DNA from: Flavobacteriales bacterium
GTDB lineage: Bacteria; Bacteroidota; Bacteroidia; Flavobacteriales_D; Parvicellaceae
Assembly: GCA_025210295.1 (NCBI GenBank)
Contig: JAOASC010000019.1
Span: 1-47,582, forward strand
Reading direction: 5' to 3'
DNA: 47,582 nt
Part shown: one piece after another, positions 1 through 8,453 of the stretch
Layout: every line of letters starts with the position of its first letter
How positions within the stretch are numbered: position 1 is the first letter of the stretch
Notes under the pieces: model-generated
Told to the model about the DNA's origin: nothing
What the model saw: only the letters and a program-made list of their open reading frames with translations
Databases searched by the model: none
Translations under genes and position numbers: made by a program

Positions 1-1138
<1,138 letters not shown>

Positions 1139-1220
1139 TAGGAGCATTTTATTTTGAATCGGGTCTGATTACAAGACTAATTTTATTAACTATTTTCAAT
1201 ATGTTATGATATTAACCGTT

Positions 1221-1331
<111 letters not shown>

Positions 1332-1336
1332 TTTTG

Positions 1337-1374
1337 AAAAGCCTTTACAAAAATAATTGTAAAGGCTTTTTTTT
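1337..1374 (+). terminator. Intrinsic terminator of the rRNA operon
   Basis: A perfect inverted repeat (AAAAGCCTTTACAA at 1337-1350 with TTGTAAAGGCTTTT at 1357-1370) has a 6-nt loop and runs into an unbroken T-tract ending at 1374. It starts a few bases after 5S rRNA, where an rRNA operon should end. Confidence 0.93.
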
Positions 1375-1664
1375 GATGAAAACTTTTTAGCGAAAAATTC
1401 GATCGCTCTTAATTAAAGACTAAAATTGAGCCCCTTTATCGTCCCTTGAATATAAAATAGTTTCTTAAGTAAGAATTTTATCTTTGATTTTTTATCATGA
1501 CATCTACAATAAATAAAGGCCTCTCTAGGATTTATTTATCATTTTAATGTTCGTATGCATGTAGAACTATAAAATAGTCTCTATTGTCTTAATAAAGCTT
1601 TAACTTGAAATAATTAACCTTTAAATCAAAGAGTGAAGGGAGAAATTAATAGTATCAGTATATT
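1375..1664. other. Gene-free AT-rich spacer after the rRNA operon
   Basis: No convincing coding region is seen on either strand. The only structure noticed is an inverted repeat at 1509-1539 (ATAAATAAA and TTTATTTAT arms around an inner CCT/AGG stem). It has no T-tract on either strand that would make it a normal terminator. It lies about 125 nt past the stop of the minus-strand gene that ends at 1665. Confidence 0.6.
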
Positions 1665-3119
1665 CTAATTACTTTTACCGCCAACATTACGTGTATTTTT
1701 AGGTTCCTTGGCTTTTTTGATATAAAAGAAAGTTTTGTCAATACTAGGTCTTGGATAGTTAGGTGCTGGACTTAAAGCCTGAGCTTCTTGTATTTTCCCA
1801 TTTTCATCAATTAAGACATAACTCGGAACGCTTAATACCTCATAATTTTTAATTATACTATTCTCTCCTTTATAATGAGCAATATGCCATTTATAAGCTC
1901 GGTTATTTTTCATATAAGCAGCAAATTCTTTTTCACTTTCATCTAATGATATACTAATAAACTCAACATATTTACCATATTTTTCATGCAAGTCTTTCAT
2001 GATTTTTAACTCCTGAATTGCCGTTTGATTCCAAGAAGCAAAGAACTGTAGATAAACATATTTTCCCTTAAAATCTGAAAGAGAGATGGTGTCTTGTTTT
2101 ATAGTGATTAAATCAAAGTTTGGGGCTTCTGAATTAGGGCTTAATAAATTAATTTGATCAAGCATGTTATCAATTAACTGTTGATGCTCATTAATTGTAG
2201 AAGTTTTACGAATTTGACCTAAAATAGATATGATGTTGACAGGATCAAAACTTTTCTGATAATATGATTCATATAAATTCAATAAGGTAACCAATTCTCG
2301 TATAGAATCATTTTTAAGAAAAGGGCTATTGACTAATGCCTCATCCAACTTCTGAGCACTACTATAATTATTGATTGCATGTTTAATTTTATCATACAAA
2401 CCTAAATTTGATTGGAAAAAACCATCGAAATTTTGTTTGAAAAACTCCATGTAGGCATCATTATGATAAAGAATAGGATATTGGTTAAGGTAAACCTCGA
2501 ATAAATAAATCTTATTTTTCATCATACCTCTCGATAGATAGAGTTGCTCTATACCAGCTACTGAATATTTAATGTATTCATGGAAATATTTATTTTTTAT
2601 TGGTCTATAGTCTTTGATTAAAACTTTTTTGAGTTCGTTAATGCTGTCTTTGTAACTGTCATCTTGTAAAATAAGTCGTTGCATTCTCAAAGAGTCCCCA
2701 AATAAAAAATCATCTATTCTATAATTTAGCTCTAATATTAATCCATTTAAGTCATCTTTTGGTAAATTATCGTAAAGTAATGATACCGTTTGTCCAGTTA
2801 TTTTCTGAGCATTGAATTCAGCTGCTGGAAAATAAACACTATACTTAGGAGTTGATGGGTCAATATATAAGATCGCAGAAGTATTTCCGATTTCAATTGA
2901 GGTCTTTTTTGCTTCTTCAGTCTCTATTTGAAAAGTAGCATAACCTAAACTATCAATTTGCTGTTTGTCTAACTTTTTTGTTTTATAAGTAACAAAATCT
3001 TCAGTGGTATTAAGTAAAGCATATTTTCCTTTGTATGCAGGAGCATATAATTTAATCTTTGTTTGGGCAGTTCCCCAAAGTGTAGCCAAGCTTAATATGG
3101 TAATGAAAAATAATCGCAT
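1665..3119 (-). CDS. Secreted thioredoxin-fold (TlpA-like) protein without the CxxC active site
   Basis: The protein has 484 residues from the preferred start. An upstream ATG at 3140 would add eight residues, but the methionine at 3119 begins a clean signal peptide (MRLFFITILSLATLWGTAQ). The N-terminal part resembles the DUF4369-type region often joined to TlpA domains in Bacteroidota; the middle is helical and unrecognised. The C-terminal 150 residues are a TlpA/AhpC-type thioredoxin fold: a SEAPNFDL lead-in, LSDFKGKYVYLQFFASW, and a cis-Pro region VLSVPSYVLID. The place of the usual W-C-x-x-C reads W363-N-Q-T-A, so both redox cysteines are absent and thiol oxidoreductase activity is unlikely. 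A binding or structural role in the envelope is inferred. The gene follows coaD by 35 nt and is probably cotranscribed with it. Confidence 0.85.
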   Translation of the reverse strand: MRLFFITILSLATLWGTAQTKIKLYAPAYKGKYALLNTTEDFVTYKTKKLDKQQIDSLGYATFQIETEEAKKTSIEIGNTSAILYIDPSTPKYSVYFPAAEFNAQKITGQTVSLLYDNLPKDDLNGLILELNYRIDDFLFGDSLRMQRLILQDDSYKDSINELKKVLIKDYRPIKNKYFHEYIKYSVAGIEQLYLSRGMMKNKIYLFEVYLNQYPILYHNDAYMEFFKQNFDGFFQSNLGLYDKIKHAINNYSSAQKLDEALVNSPFLKNDSIRELVTLLNLYESYYQKSFDPVNIISILGQIRKTSTINEHQQLIDNMLDQINLLSPNSEAPNFDLITIKQDTISLSDFKGKYVYLQFFASWNQTAIQELKIMKDLHEKYGKYVEFISISLDESEKEFAAYMKNNRAYKWHIAHYKGENSIIKNYEVLSVPSYVLIDENGKIQEAQALSPAPNYPRPSIDKTFFYIKKAKEPKNTRNVGGKSN

Positions 3120-3154
3120 AAATGTTGAATAGGTAAACAATTCTTATACCAAGA

Positions 3155-3616
3155 TTAGTCAGTGAGTTTTATCGCAGCTGGAACAAACTGACTAACGTCT
3201 CCATTGTTTCTATAGATATCCTTAACAATTGTAGATGAAATAGCACTATATTCGGGTTCTGTTAACAAGAAAAATGTTTCTACATTATTCTTTAAAAGCT
3301 TATTCATCTGAGCAATTGTAAATTCATACTCAAAGTCAGCATTAGAACGTAAACCCCTTAGAATATAATTCGCCTCTTGTTTGATGCAGAAGTCAACAGT
3401 GAGTCCGCTGTAAGTCATTACTTCAACATTGGGAACATCTGCAAAAGTCTCCTTAATCCATTGCTCACGGGTAGGATGATCAAACATTCCTTTTTTGGAA
3501 GAGTTAACTCCTATTGCAACAATGATTTTATCGAATAAGGGAGCAGCCCTTTTCACAATAGATTCATGTCCTTTAGTTATGGGATCAAAAGATCCAGGGA
3601 ATACAGCTATTTTCAT
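3155..3616 (-). CDS. coaD: Phosphopantetheine adenylyltransferase
   Basis: This cytoplasmic enzyme catalyses the fourth step of coenzyme A synthesis: it joins ATP and 4'-phosphopantetheine to give dephospho-CoA and pyrophosphate. The 153 residues match the family's usual size of about 160. Visible motifs are the N-terminal nucleotidyltransferase signature PGSFDPITKGH with T14-x-G-H17, the RGLRSNADFEYE segment (phosphopantetheine and ATP contacts) and the C-terminal YSAISSTIVK (ISST) motif. A promoter-like element lies about 50 nt upstream of the start on the same strand. The thioredoxin-fold gene follows directly. Confidence 0.97.
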   Translation of the reverse strand: MKIAVFPGSFDPITKGHESIVKRAAPLFDKIIVAIGVNSSKKGMFDHPTREQWIKETFADVPNVEVMTYSGLTVDFCIKQEANYILRGLRSNADFEYEFTIAQMNKLLKNNVETFFLLTEPEYSAISSTIVKDIYRNNGDVSQFVPAAIKLTD

Positions 3617-3664
3617 ATTTGTTGCTTAAGAATTGATTATACTAAAAACGTGGTGAATTAGGTA

Positions 3665-3672
3665 CGAAGATA
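3665..3672 (-). promoter_or_regulatory. Putative -7 element for coaD
   Basis: Read on the minus strand this is TATCTTCG, one base off the Bacteroidota -7 consensus TAnnTTTG. It would start transcription near 3660 and give a leader of about 45 nt. No clear TTG was found at the -33 distance, so it rests on the -7 box alone. Confidence 0.4.
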
Positions 3673-3785
3673 CTGTTTGAAAGTTACACCTAGAGCTTCT
3701 TTTATAACAATATATACAAAAAGAGGAATAAACTTTTTAGATATAAGCTTGATAGAAAGAATTAATAAAAGACAAGAAAAGCTTC

Positions 3786-4553
3786 TTATTCAAAGTATCG
3801 TTTAATGATTCTTAGTTGATGCGTATAGCTTTTAGTTTCTTCATTATAAATACCTTGATGATCTAGTAGATCTATACGTACTTGACCAGAGGCGTGAATA
3901 ATCTTGTTGTCATTTAAGATAATTCCCACATGAGTAATGCGTCCTTCAGCGTTATCAAAAAAAGCTAAGTCTCCAACTTGAGCATTAGCTACAAAATTAA
4001 TCGTGTCACCTTCTTCCGCTTGTTGATAGGCATCTCGAGGTAATTGATAACCACAAAGCTTATAAACCATTTGAGAAAAGCCAGAACAATCTATTCCTGC
4101 TGGAGATTTACCTCCCCATAAATACGGAGCATTATGGTATTGCATGGCAAAGCTTTCAATATTTTGAATATCTTTTTGGGCAATATTTCCTTCAAATCGA
4201 TATTGCTCGTTACGAATCCTTACTTTATTACGATGGTAGTAGGGCAGGGTAGCACCAAGAGGTAAATAGAAAGTACCTTTATTGTCATGATGTAGTTTAG
4301 TTAGAGTATCGCCAACTAAATCAAATTCATTTAATGTCAATTCATCAAACTCTTGTCCAGTAATTTCAGTAAACTGCTTTCGACAAATCCATGCTTCATA
4401 AGCATCATATTGAATTCGAATTTTAATCCATTTTTCTTGTTCTTCAAGAACTGTATAATGCTCACCAAAAAGTAATTGTGTCACAATTTCAGCGCGGTCA
4501 TTAGGTTCAGCTCGACAAGGGATTACAGATAATGTGCAGATACCATAAGACAT
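3786..4553 (-). CDS. NlpC/P60-family cell-wall peptidase with SH3 domain
   Basis: The 255-residue protein has an N-terminal bacterial SH3-like region (about 1-65, starting MSYGICTLSVIPCRAEP) and a C-terminal NlpC/P60 (C40) domain. The expected catalytic residues are present: Cys156 in GIDCSGFSQMVY, His208 in RITHVGI and a third polar residue, His220, in IIHASG. The family cuts peptide bonds in peptidoglycan stem peptides, typically gamma-D-Glu-diamino acid links. No signal peptide is evident, which suggests a cytoplasmic role such as muropeptide recycling (inference). An ATG at 4574 would add seven residues but sits at the very foot of the hairpin at 4575-4607, so the ATG at 4553 is preferred. 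The gene follows tktC on the same strand. Confidence 0.9.
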   Translation of the reverse strand: MSYGICTLSVIPCRAEPNDRAEIVTQLLFGEHYTVLEEQEKWIKIRIQYDAYEAWICRKQFTEITGQEFDELTLNEFDLVGDTLTKLHHDNKGTFYLPLGATLPYYHRNKVRIRNEQYRFEGNIAQKDIQNIESFAMQYHNAPYLWGGKSPAGIDCSGFSQMVYKLCGYQLPRDAYQQAEEGDTINFVANAQVGDLAFFDNAEGRITHVGIILNDNKIIHASGQVRIDLLDHQGIYNEETKSYTHQLRIIKRYFE

Positions 4554-4574
4554 AATTCTATTTTTTAAATGCAT

Positions 4575-4607
4575 AGAAAAAGGTTAATTTTCACTTAACC
4601 TTTTTCT
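4575..4607 (-). terminator. Strong hairpin between tktC and the NlpC/P60 gene
   Basis: A perfect 13-bp stem (4575-4587 with 4595-4607) has a 7-nt loop. Read on the minus strand, the descending arm ends in CCTTTTTCT, an imperfect U-tract, as in an intrinsic terminator or attenuator. It lies 14 nt past the tktC stop and about 20 nt before the preferred start of the next gene, so read-through into that gene is probably limited. Confidence 0.7.
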
Positions 4608-4621
4608 AATTATGCAGTCGT

Positions 4622-5578
4622 TTATTTTTTACGTTGAATGGCTTTTTTGGCCGAAGCAACAATATTAGCAGTGTCTAATCCATATTTAGTCATCAACTCA
4701 TTAGGCGTTCCACTTTCACCAAAAGAATCGTTAACAGCAACAAACTCCATTGGCGTTGGGTGATTTGTAGCTAAAACTTGAGCAATACTTTCACCTAAAC
4801 CACCAGCTATTTGATGTTCTTCAGCACTTACAACAGCTCCAGTTTTTTTAGCAGACTCTATAATGGCATTGGTATCTAATGGTTTAATCGTATGAATATT
4901 GATCACTTCAACGCTAATACCTTCAGCTTCTAATTCTTTAGCAGCTTCTAAAGACTTCCATACAAGATGTCCTGTAGCAAAAATAGTCACATCTTTTCCT
5001 TCTGTTAAAGGCAAGGCTTTTCCAATTTCAAAAGCTTGATCTTCTGGAATAAAAATAGGAACTTTTGGTCTTCCAAACCTCAAGTAAACAGGTCCATGGT
5101 GCTTTGCTATTGCAATAGTAGCTGCTTTAGTTTGATTGTAGTCACAAGGATTAATAACGGTCATTCCAGGAAGCATCTTCATCATTCCGATATCTTCTAA
5201 AACTTGGTGAGTAGCACCATCTTCTCCTAATGTTAATCCAGCATGAGAAGCACAAATTTTTACATTTTTATCAGAATAAGCAATCGACTGTCTAATTTGA
5301 TCATAAACCCTACTTGTAGAAAAATTTGCAAAAGTACCAGTATAAGGTATCTTTCCTCCAATAGTCATCCCCGCTGCTATTCCCATCATATTAGCTTCCG
5401 CAATTCCTACCTGAAAGAATCTTTCTGGATGCTCATCTTTAAATTGATTCATTTTTAAAGACCCCGTTAAATCTGCGCATAAAGCAACAACATCTTTATT
5501 TGTTCTTCCAAGTTCTGTTAAGCCGTCTCCAAAGCCAGAACGGGTATCTTTGTTGCCTAATACAGGATATTCTTTCAT
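4622..5578 (-). CDS. Transketolase, C-terminal subunit (split enzyme)
   Basis: The 318 residues cover the pyrimidine-binding and C-terminal domains of transketolase, which together with the N-terminal subunit (7029-7874) makes the complete thiamine-diphosphate enzyme of the non-oxidative pentose phosphate pathway. The family signature [15 protein letters not shown] contains the glutamate that activates the cofactor. Further matches are the [15 protein letters not shown] and [10 protein letters not shown] segments and the C-terminal DSFGESGTP. Split transketolases are known in Bacteroidota and other bacteria, with the halves usually adjacent. Here a von Willebrand A gene lies between them, 10 nt upstream of this start. 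No signal peptide is present, so the enzyme is cytoplasmic. Confidence 0.95.
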   Translation of the reverse strand: MKEYPVLGNKDTRSGFGDGLTELGRTNKDVVALCADLTGSLKMNQFKDEHPERFFQVGIAEANMMGIAAGMTIGGKIPYTGTFANFSTSRVYDQIRQSIAYSDKNVKICASHAGLTLGEDGATHQVLEDIGMMKMLPGMTVINPCDYNQTKAATIAIAKHHGPVYLRFGRPKVPIFIPEDQAFEIGKALPLTEGKDVTIFATGHLVWKSLEAAKELEAEGISVEVINIHTIKPLDTNAIIESAKKTGAVVSAEEHQIAGGLGESIAQVLATNHPTPMEFVAVNDSFGESGTPNELMTKYGLDTANIVASAKKAIQRKK

Positions 5579-5588
5579 AATTGGTGAT

Positions 5589-6971
5589 TTAAAAAGTTAT
5601 TTTTTCAGTTAGATTTGGTGATATTTTTATTTCTTTCTCAATGGTGTGTGCTGTATTCATTGATTTTTCAGATCGATATACAATTCTATATTTTCCAGGT
5701 TGTAATTTATAGCCTACAAAACTAGCTGATTCTGTTAGATTGCATACCCACTTATTTTGACCGTCTTTGATTTGAAAGATAGCACATGGGCCTGCTCCTT
5801 TGCTTATTTCAAGTGTTCCGTTTTGTGGAATCGTAATAGCAGTTGATTTACTTTGGTTTATTTTAACATCCTCTATATAGATTCGAGGTAAGGTAAGAAT
5901 TTCTAGATCGTAGGTACCTACAATATAAGAGTGATCATAGTTGAGTTGCTGAACGTTTAATGTAGACATTTTCCCTTTTTCTCTTACAATACAATTAATA
6001 TTGGTGAATTTAGAGTCAGATCCTTGAAGCTTTAAGGAAAGTTTTCCTTGAGGAGCAGGTATTTCTATTGTATTATGAATTCCAGCTTTAAGTTTGATGT
6101 GTTCTTTGATTTGTTCAGGAACAGTATGTACAACAACTTTGTAGGTATATAATGGGTTTAAAGATATGGTGTCTGGAACCTGTTTACGGTTGATGGTGTG
6201 CATGTAAGTATGCATAAGCCGACCGTTTCTCTCATTATAAATAGACATGGTAACATCAGTTTCCTTCGCTTCTCCTTTGGTATTTAGTAAATTGATTTGG
6301 GCAGTGGTGTTATTTAAGGCTTGACTAATTACAAAATTCAAAACACTCTCAAAAGCATCTTCTGTTTCTGCACTCATAAATTCACCAATACATTCGAATT
6401 GACTTAAATAACTTGTGTCGAGTCCTAATCCAATAATGAATGGTTGAAGTTTAATTCCTTTTGCTTTCAATGCTCTTGAAACAGCGCAAGGATCTTCATC
6501 ACAAGCTTCTATACCATCAGAAATTAGAATGATTACGTTTCTACAGTTATCACAGTCTGGAAAATCTTCAGCAGCATATTCCAGTGAACGAGCAATAGGA
6601 GTAGTCCCTTTAGGTTGTAATCCTCTAATTTTACTCTGTATTTTAGTAATGTTAGCCACTCCACTTGCCAAAGGAACTTCTAGTTTGGTGTCAGAGCAGT
6701 CTTGATGACCAGGGATAATTCTGGTTTGGTGACCATACATTCTTAACCCTACTTCAATATTGTCTAAGCCTTTTAAACTATCTAATGTTTGTGTTAATAG
6801 CTTTTTGGCTACCTTAATTTTTGTCCCTTTTTCCCATTGGGCATTCATACTGTTGGAACCATCAAAAATGAATAATATTCTTGTTGTTGGAACAGCTTGA
6901 CTATAACCTAATTGGATTGAACCCAAAGGAAATAGCAAGAGAACAGTAAGTATTTTAATAAAACTTTTCAT
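5589..6971 (-). CDS. Secreted von Willebrand factor A domain protein
   Basis: The 460-residue protein starts with a signal peptide (about 1-24). A VWA domain follows at about 29-220 with a complete metal-ion-dependent adhesion site: D37-G-S39-N-S41, Thr124 in KGTTPIAR and Asp152 in LISDGIEAC. Five cysteines in this domain (92, 140, 143, 157, 162) suggest disulfides in the periplasm. The rest (about 225-460) looks like beta-sandwich repeats, with three stretches ending in prealbumin/carboxypeptidase-regulatory-like strands (for example [11 protein letters not shown]), but no firm family. VWA domains bind ligands through a metal ion; the partner is unknown. The gene lies between the two halves of transketolase on the same strand, 57 nt after one and 10 nt before the other. 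Confidence 0.88.
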   Translation of the reverse strand: MKSFIKILTVLLLFPLGSIQLGYSQAVPTTRILFIFDGSNSMNAQWEKGTKIKVAKKLLTQTLDSLKGLDNIEVGLRMYGHQTRIIPGHQDCSDTKLEVPLASGVANITKIQSKIRGLQPKGTTPIARSLEYAAEDFPDCDNCRNVIILISDGIEACDEDPCAVSRALKAKGIKLQPFIIGLGLDTSYLSQFECIGEFMSAETEDAFESVLNFVISQALNNTTAQINLLNTKGEAKETDVTMSIYNERNGRLMHTYMHTINRKQVPDTISLNPLYTYKVVVHTVPEQIKEHIKLKAGIHNTIEIPAPQGKLSLKLQGSDSKFTNINCIVREKGKMSTLNVQQLNYDHSYIVGTYDLEILTLPRIYIEDVKINQSKSTAITIPQNGTLEISKGAGPCAIFQIKDGQNKWVCNLTESASFVGYKLQPGKYRIVYRSEKSMNTAHTIEKEIKISPNLTEKITF

Positions 6972-6977
6972 TCATTA

Positions 6978-7020
6978 TAATTTTTGAGATTCATTAGTTC
7001 AATAATGATTCCAAAAATTA
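6978..7020 (-). other. Long imperfect hairpin between tktN and the VWA gene
   Basis: The two arms (6978-6996 and 7003-7020) form 9 bp (TAATTTTTG with CAAAAATTA), one bulge, 2 bp, one mismatch and 6 bp (TCATTA with TAATGA), with a 6-nt loop. It fills most of the 57-nt gap between the genes. There is no T-tract after it on the minus strand, so it looks more like an RNA-processing or stability element than a terminator. That role is inferred. Confidence 0.5.
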
Positions 7021-7028
7021 ATTTACGT

Positions 7029-7874
7029 TTAATAATCGCCTAAAGTTTCAGGATTTTGAGCTAACGCAGAAGCTAATTGCTCATCATTTGGTGGTGAACC
7101 ATGCCATTTATGAGTTCCCATCATAAAGTCAACACCATTTCCCATTTCAGTTTTCATGATAATAGCAATAGGTTGCCCATTACCAGCTAATGCTTTAGCC
7201 TTTTCCAAGGTTTCAATTACTTCAGCTACATGATTACCATCCATAGTGAGAACTTTCCATCCGAAAGCACTTAATTTCGCATTGAGATCCCCTAGTGGAA
7301 GTACATCATCAATATCACCATCAATTTGTTTGTGGTTATAATCAATCGTAGCAATAAGGTTGTCGACATTTTTTCCAGCTGCATACATTAAAGCTTCCCA
7401 AATCTGTCCTTCTTGTAGCTCACCATCACCATGTAAGGTATAGACTAGAGCAGGATCATTATTCAATTTTTTTGTTTCAGCAGCTCCAATGGCTACAGAG
7501 AGTCCTTGTCCTAATGAACCACTAGCAATTCTTACACCAGGTAAACCTTCATGAGTAGTAGGATGCCCTTGTAAACGGGTGTTTAATTTTCTAAAAGATG
7601 CTAATTCATTAACAGGGAAATAGCCTACGCGAGCCAAAACGCTATATAAAACTGGAGATATATGACCATTAGAAAGAAAGAATAAATCCTCATTTTTACC
7701 ATCCATTTTAAAATCAGATGGTGTGTGTGTCATCGTATGATTATACAAAACAGTAAGAAACTCGGTACAACCTAGTGAACCACCAGGATGACCAGACTGT
7801 ACAGCATGTACCATTCTTACTATATCTCTTCTTGTTTGAGTACATTTTCGTTCTAATTCTTCAATTTGATGCAT
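7029..7874 (-). CDS. Transketolase, N-terminal subunit (split enzyme)
   Basis: The 281 residues form the pyrophosphate-binding half of transketolase, which transfers two-carbon ketol groups between sugar phosphates. The thiamine-diphosphate motif is clear: G149-D-G151 followed about 29 residues later by N180 in IDYNHKQIDG. Histidines in SGHPGGS (His29), SNGHISP (His71) and LQGHPT (His104) match those lining the active site in whole-length transketolases. SGSLGQGLSVAIGAA is also conserved. It is the first gene of a minus-strand run with the VWA gene and the C-terminal subunit. A good promoter lies about 30 nt upstream. Confidence 0.95.
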   Translation of the reverse strand: MHQIEELERKCTQTRRDIVRMVHAVQSGHPGGSLGCTEFLTVLYNHTMTHTPSDFKMDGKNEDLFFLSNGHISPVLYSVLARVGYFPVNELASFRKLNTRLQGHPTTHEGLPGVRIASGSLGQGLSVAIGAAETKKLNNDPALVYTLHGDGELQEGQIWEALMYAAGKNVDNLIATIDYNHKQIDGDIDDVLPLGDLNAKLSAFGWKVLTMDGNHVAEVIETLEKAKALAGNGQPIAIIMKTEMGNGVDFMMGTHKWHGSPPNDEQLASALAQNPETLGDY

Positions 7875-7903
7875 CTTTTTTTGATTTAATTACGTCGATA
7901 TTA

Positions 7904-7937
7904 CAAATGTAAGTTTTTTGAGAATAAAAAAGTACAA
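7904..7937 (-). promoter_or_regulatory. Putative promoter of the tktN-VWA-tktC run
   Basis: Read on the minus strand, TTG (7937-7935), a 23-nt spacer and TACATTTG (7911-7904) match the Bacteroidota promoter form TTG-N17-23-TAnnTTTG. Transcription would start near 7900, about 25 nt before the tktN start codon. Confidence 0.55.
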
Positions 7938-8063
7938 TATGACACTCCTATTTTAACTATAAATTTTAGGAATACTATTTTAGATATAATTAGGAGGTAA
8001 TAATTAACGAAAAGGTAACAGAAATTTATTATCTTAGCAAACTGTTTTTAAACTATACTACTA

Positions 8064-8447
8064 ATGATTAAGAAATTACTATTGTGTTCAATAGCCTTTG
8101 CAGGTGTTGGACTACTCTATGGGCAGGACGTTGAACCTGATTCTAGGTTAACGGTTAAATATACCAAAAGTGAATTGCAAGAATTAAAGTCAAATGATCA
8201 AGAACAATTGGAATTCTTGAATTTTTGTATTGACAACGCTTATACAATCATGCCATTTCCTGAAGAAAAAGCAGCTGCTTCGGAAATTAGAGGAAGCGTT
8301 ACCTTGGGTAATATGAATGAAATTAACTTTTTTAGTTTAGGATATGAATTAGAAGAGGAAAATTGGCAGTATTACCGAATCAATGGGAGCCAAAAGATGT
8401 TAGTAATCTTCTCGAAAGAAGAGGTTTTACGTAGAATGAAAAAATAG
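8064..8447 (+). CDS. Small secreted protein of unknown function
   Basis: The 127-residue protein has a signal peptide (about 1-20, MIKKLLLCSIAFAGVGLLYG, followed by Q). The mature part is acidic in the middle and mixed alpha/beta, with a single cysteine (FCID) and no recognised motif. It lies directly before the CUB/P-domain surface protein, with 6 nt between its stop and that gene's ATG, so the two are probably translated from one mRNA and may work together. A weak -7-like element TATCTTAG is at 8030-8037. Confidence 0.75.
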   Translation: MIKKLLLCSIAFAGVGLLYGQDVEPDSRLTVKYTKSELQELKSNDQEQLEFLNFCIDNAYTIMPFPEEKAAASEIRGSVTLGNMNEINFFSLGYELEEENWQYYRINGSQKMLVIFSKEEVLRRMKK

Positions 8448-8453
8448 TTGACC

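Noticed and set aside
8448..8453. TTG at 8448 as start of the CUB/P-domain gene
   Set aside because: The ATG two codons later fits the signal peptide and is the more usual start.
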